Assembly (NCBI GenBank): GCA_965249175.1
Contig: OZ252227.1
Span: 1,116,001-1,180,000, forward strand
DNA: 64,000 nt
Reading direction: 5' to 3'
From: CAZYFH01 sp965249175
GTDB taxonomy: Bacteria; Acidobacteriota; Vicinamibacteria; Vicinamibacterales; UBA8438
The notes under the pieces were generated by a model that was given only the letters and a program-made list of their open reading frames with translations, did no database searches and was not told where the DNA came from. Made by a program: the position numbers and the translations under genes. Shown piece by piece: positions 63,040 through 64,000 of this stretch. The first letter of the stretch is position 1; every line of letters starts with the position of its first letter.

Positions 63040-63060
63040 GGCCGATTTTGATAGGATCCG
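63040..63060. repeat. 21-bp inverted-repeat partner of 51184-51204, right
   Basis: Reads GGCCGATTTTG.. to ..GGATCCG on the plus strand; matches the reverse complement of 51184-51204 with one mismatch. Confidence 0.7.
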
Positions 63061-63484
63061 AACTCCCGCGCGGTTCCTGGGACTATCCGGGTGGCCCGCG
63101 GCGGCGAGAATACCATGACGGCCCGGCGAACGCTTTGCCGACTCTGGCAACGCCGGCATCCTGGACCTGGTGCTGGCACGAGGGGTCGCGCCACCCTGCT
63201 GATCAACACCGAACCCAGGCTGGTCGATGATCCGCGCGGCCCCTACCTGTCTCTGCTCGGCCCCTGAAGACGACCGCTGAGTTCGCGCGCTGCTTCTTCC
63301 GCATCCATAATGTTGGATCCATTCTGTTGGTGTATCGCAAGTCTCGAGTCTATGTGGGAGTCATCGTGGGTACAAAAGGGGTCAACAATGGACCTATTGA
63401 GCCAACTACAACGGCGGTTGACGGCAGTGGTTTTGCTTCACGCCCCGTAGCGTCCTTGTACGACGTCAATCTTGAGGAGGGGAA
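63061..63484. other. Long upstream region of the second TonB receptor gene
   Basis: 424 bp without an intact gene. Around 63193-63267 one plus frame reads TLLINTEPRLVDDPRGPYLSLLGP and then a stop, which looks like the end of a decayed protein gene, but no upstream continuation is found. The last 100 bp should carry the receptor promoter; I see no palindromes like those at 26111-26143. GAGGAGG lies 8 nt before the ATG at 63485. Confidence 0.4.
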
Positions 63485-64000
63485 ATGCGTCTATTCGCCG
63501 TCGCCACATTGCTCGGACTTCTACTGTTCCCCGCAACCGCCAGCGCGCAGGCTGGGGGGGCGATCTCGGGCCTGGTCGAGGACACGACGGGCGGGATTCT
63601 GCCCGGGGTGACGATCGAGGCGGACAGCCCGGTGAACATCGAGGGGACGCTGTCGGCGTTCACGGATAGCGCCGGGCGTTACACGATCATCAACTTGCGG
63701 CCGGGCACCTACACGGTGACGTTCACGTTACCGGGGTTCAACACCTTCGTGCGCGAGGACATCATCCTCAGCGGCGACGCGAACGTCCAGATCAACGCCC
63801 AGATGGCGGTTGGGGCGCTGGAAGAGACGGTGACGGTGTCGGGCGAGTCGCCCGTGGTCGACACCCAGCAGGTGCGCCGCCAGGCCGTCATCACGCGCCA
63901 GATGATGGACCTGCTCCCGCAGGGGCGGAGCTTCGAAGCCCGGACCCTGCTGATCCCCGGCGTGCGCAACACGGGGATGGGGGAAGGCACCTATAGGGTG
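63485..64000 (+). CDS. TonB-dependent receptor with carboxypeptidase-regulatory N-domain, 5' part
   Basis: 172 codons before the window ends. The start ATG has GAGGAGG upstream, and the signal peptide is MRLFAVATLLGLLLFPATASAQ. The regulatory domain (ISGLVEDTTGGILPGVTIEA..SAGRYTIINLRPGTYTVTFTLPGFN) and the start of the plug (VVDTQQVRRQAVITRQMMDLLPQGRSFEARTLLIPG) are nearly the same as in 26171-29044. The first 165 residues are therefore strongly conserved between the two receptors; differences are expected in the barrel, which is outside the window. Confidence 0.9.
   Translation, partial: MRLFAVATLLGLLLFPATASAQAGGAISGLVEDTTGGILPGVTIEADSPVNIEGTLSAFTDSAGRYTIINLRPGTYTVTFTLPGFNTFVREDIILSGDANVQINAQMAVGALEETVTVSGESPVVDTQQVRRQAVITRQMMDLLPQGRSFEARTLLIPGVRNTGMGEGTYRV

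Noticed and set aside
1..64000. CRISPR arrays, tRNA, rRNA genes, phage or conjugation genes
   Set aside because: I looked for regularly spaced repeats, cloverleaf-like genes and typical phage or plasmid proteins and saw none. The only mobile elements are the nested IS30 and ISL3 copies.

Overview
The window looks like a chromosomal segment of an uncultivated, high-GC, Gram-negative bacterium. My best guess is Acidobacteriota, class Vicinamibacteria or close to it. This rests on family content: Oar-like TonB receptors with an N-terminal carboxypeptidase-regulatory domain, ASPIC/FG-GAP (CRTAC1-like) proteins, DUF1592/DUF1552 pairs, exported ankyrin proteins and many PQQ quinoproteins. No rRNA, tRNA or marker gene is present to confirm it. 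Almost every intact non-transposase protein has a signal peptide, a Tat leader or a lipoprotein-like leader, so this is largely a cell-envelope (secretome) region.

Layout. 1-4 kb: a 5' portion of a PQQ dehydrogenase gene with an IS30-family element just upstream of its start codon; the IS30 element is itself split by an ISL3-family element with a perfect 8-bp target duplication. 4-14.4 kb: PQQ dehydrogenase, PDZ-tailed alpha/beta hydrolase, BamB-like quinoprotein, M28 peptidase, leucine-rich-repeat protein, second PQQ dehydrogenase. 14.4-20.5 kb: beta-helix protein, DUF1330 protein, a dead PQQ alcohol dehydrogenase, gene scraps, and an MBL-fold hydrolase. 20.6-26 kb: DUF1592, DUF1552 and ankyrin triad (copy A). 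26.2-29 kb: TonB receptor. 29-35 kb: two FG-GAP/ASPIC proteins and a TPR protein, the last two translationally coupled. 35-41 kb: small exported protein, two alpha/beta hydrolases, a third full-length PQQ dehydrogenase. 41-45 kb: a regulatory-domain protein, a graveyard of fused gene fragments, a class C beta-lactamase-like hydrolase and a cupin. 45-51 kb: exported HpcH/HpaI aldolase, haem-fused soluble-GDH-like protein, two unknown exported proteins, and a haem/copper-monooxygenase-like protein. 51-58.5 kb: second BamB-like quinoprotein, cupin, then triad copy B (ankyrin, DUF1552, DUF1592) on the minus strand. 58.7-64 kb: a PQQ dehydrogenase carrying a cupredoxin tail, a frameshifted regulatory-domain/haem/propeller protein, and the beginning of a second TonB receptor.

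How the genes may work together (inference). Periplasmic quinoproteins and haem or cupredoxin domains suggest oxidation of external alcohols, sugars or related organics with electrons passed into a periplasmic chain. Hydrolases, the aldolase, cupins and the MBL enzyme could prepare or process substrates, and the TonB receptors could bring them in. The strongest candidate for an under-described system is the DUF1592-DUF1552-ankyrin triad. It occurs twice in the same gene order, and an ankyrin relic lies between the copies. The window also shows heavy gene turnover: nested IS elements, internal-deletion relics, short duplicated fragments and at least two frameshifted genes.
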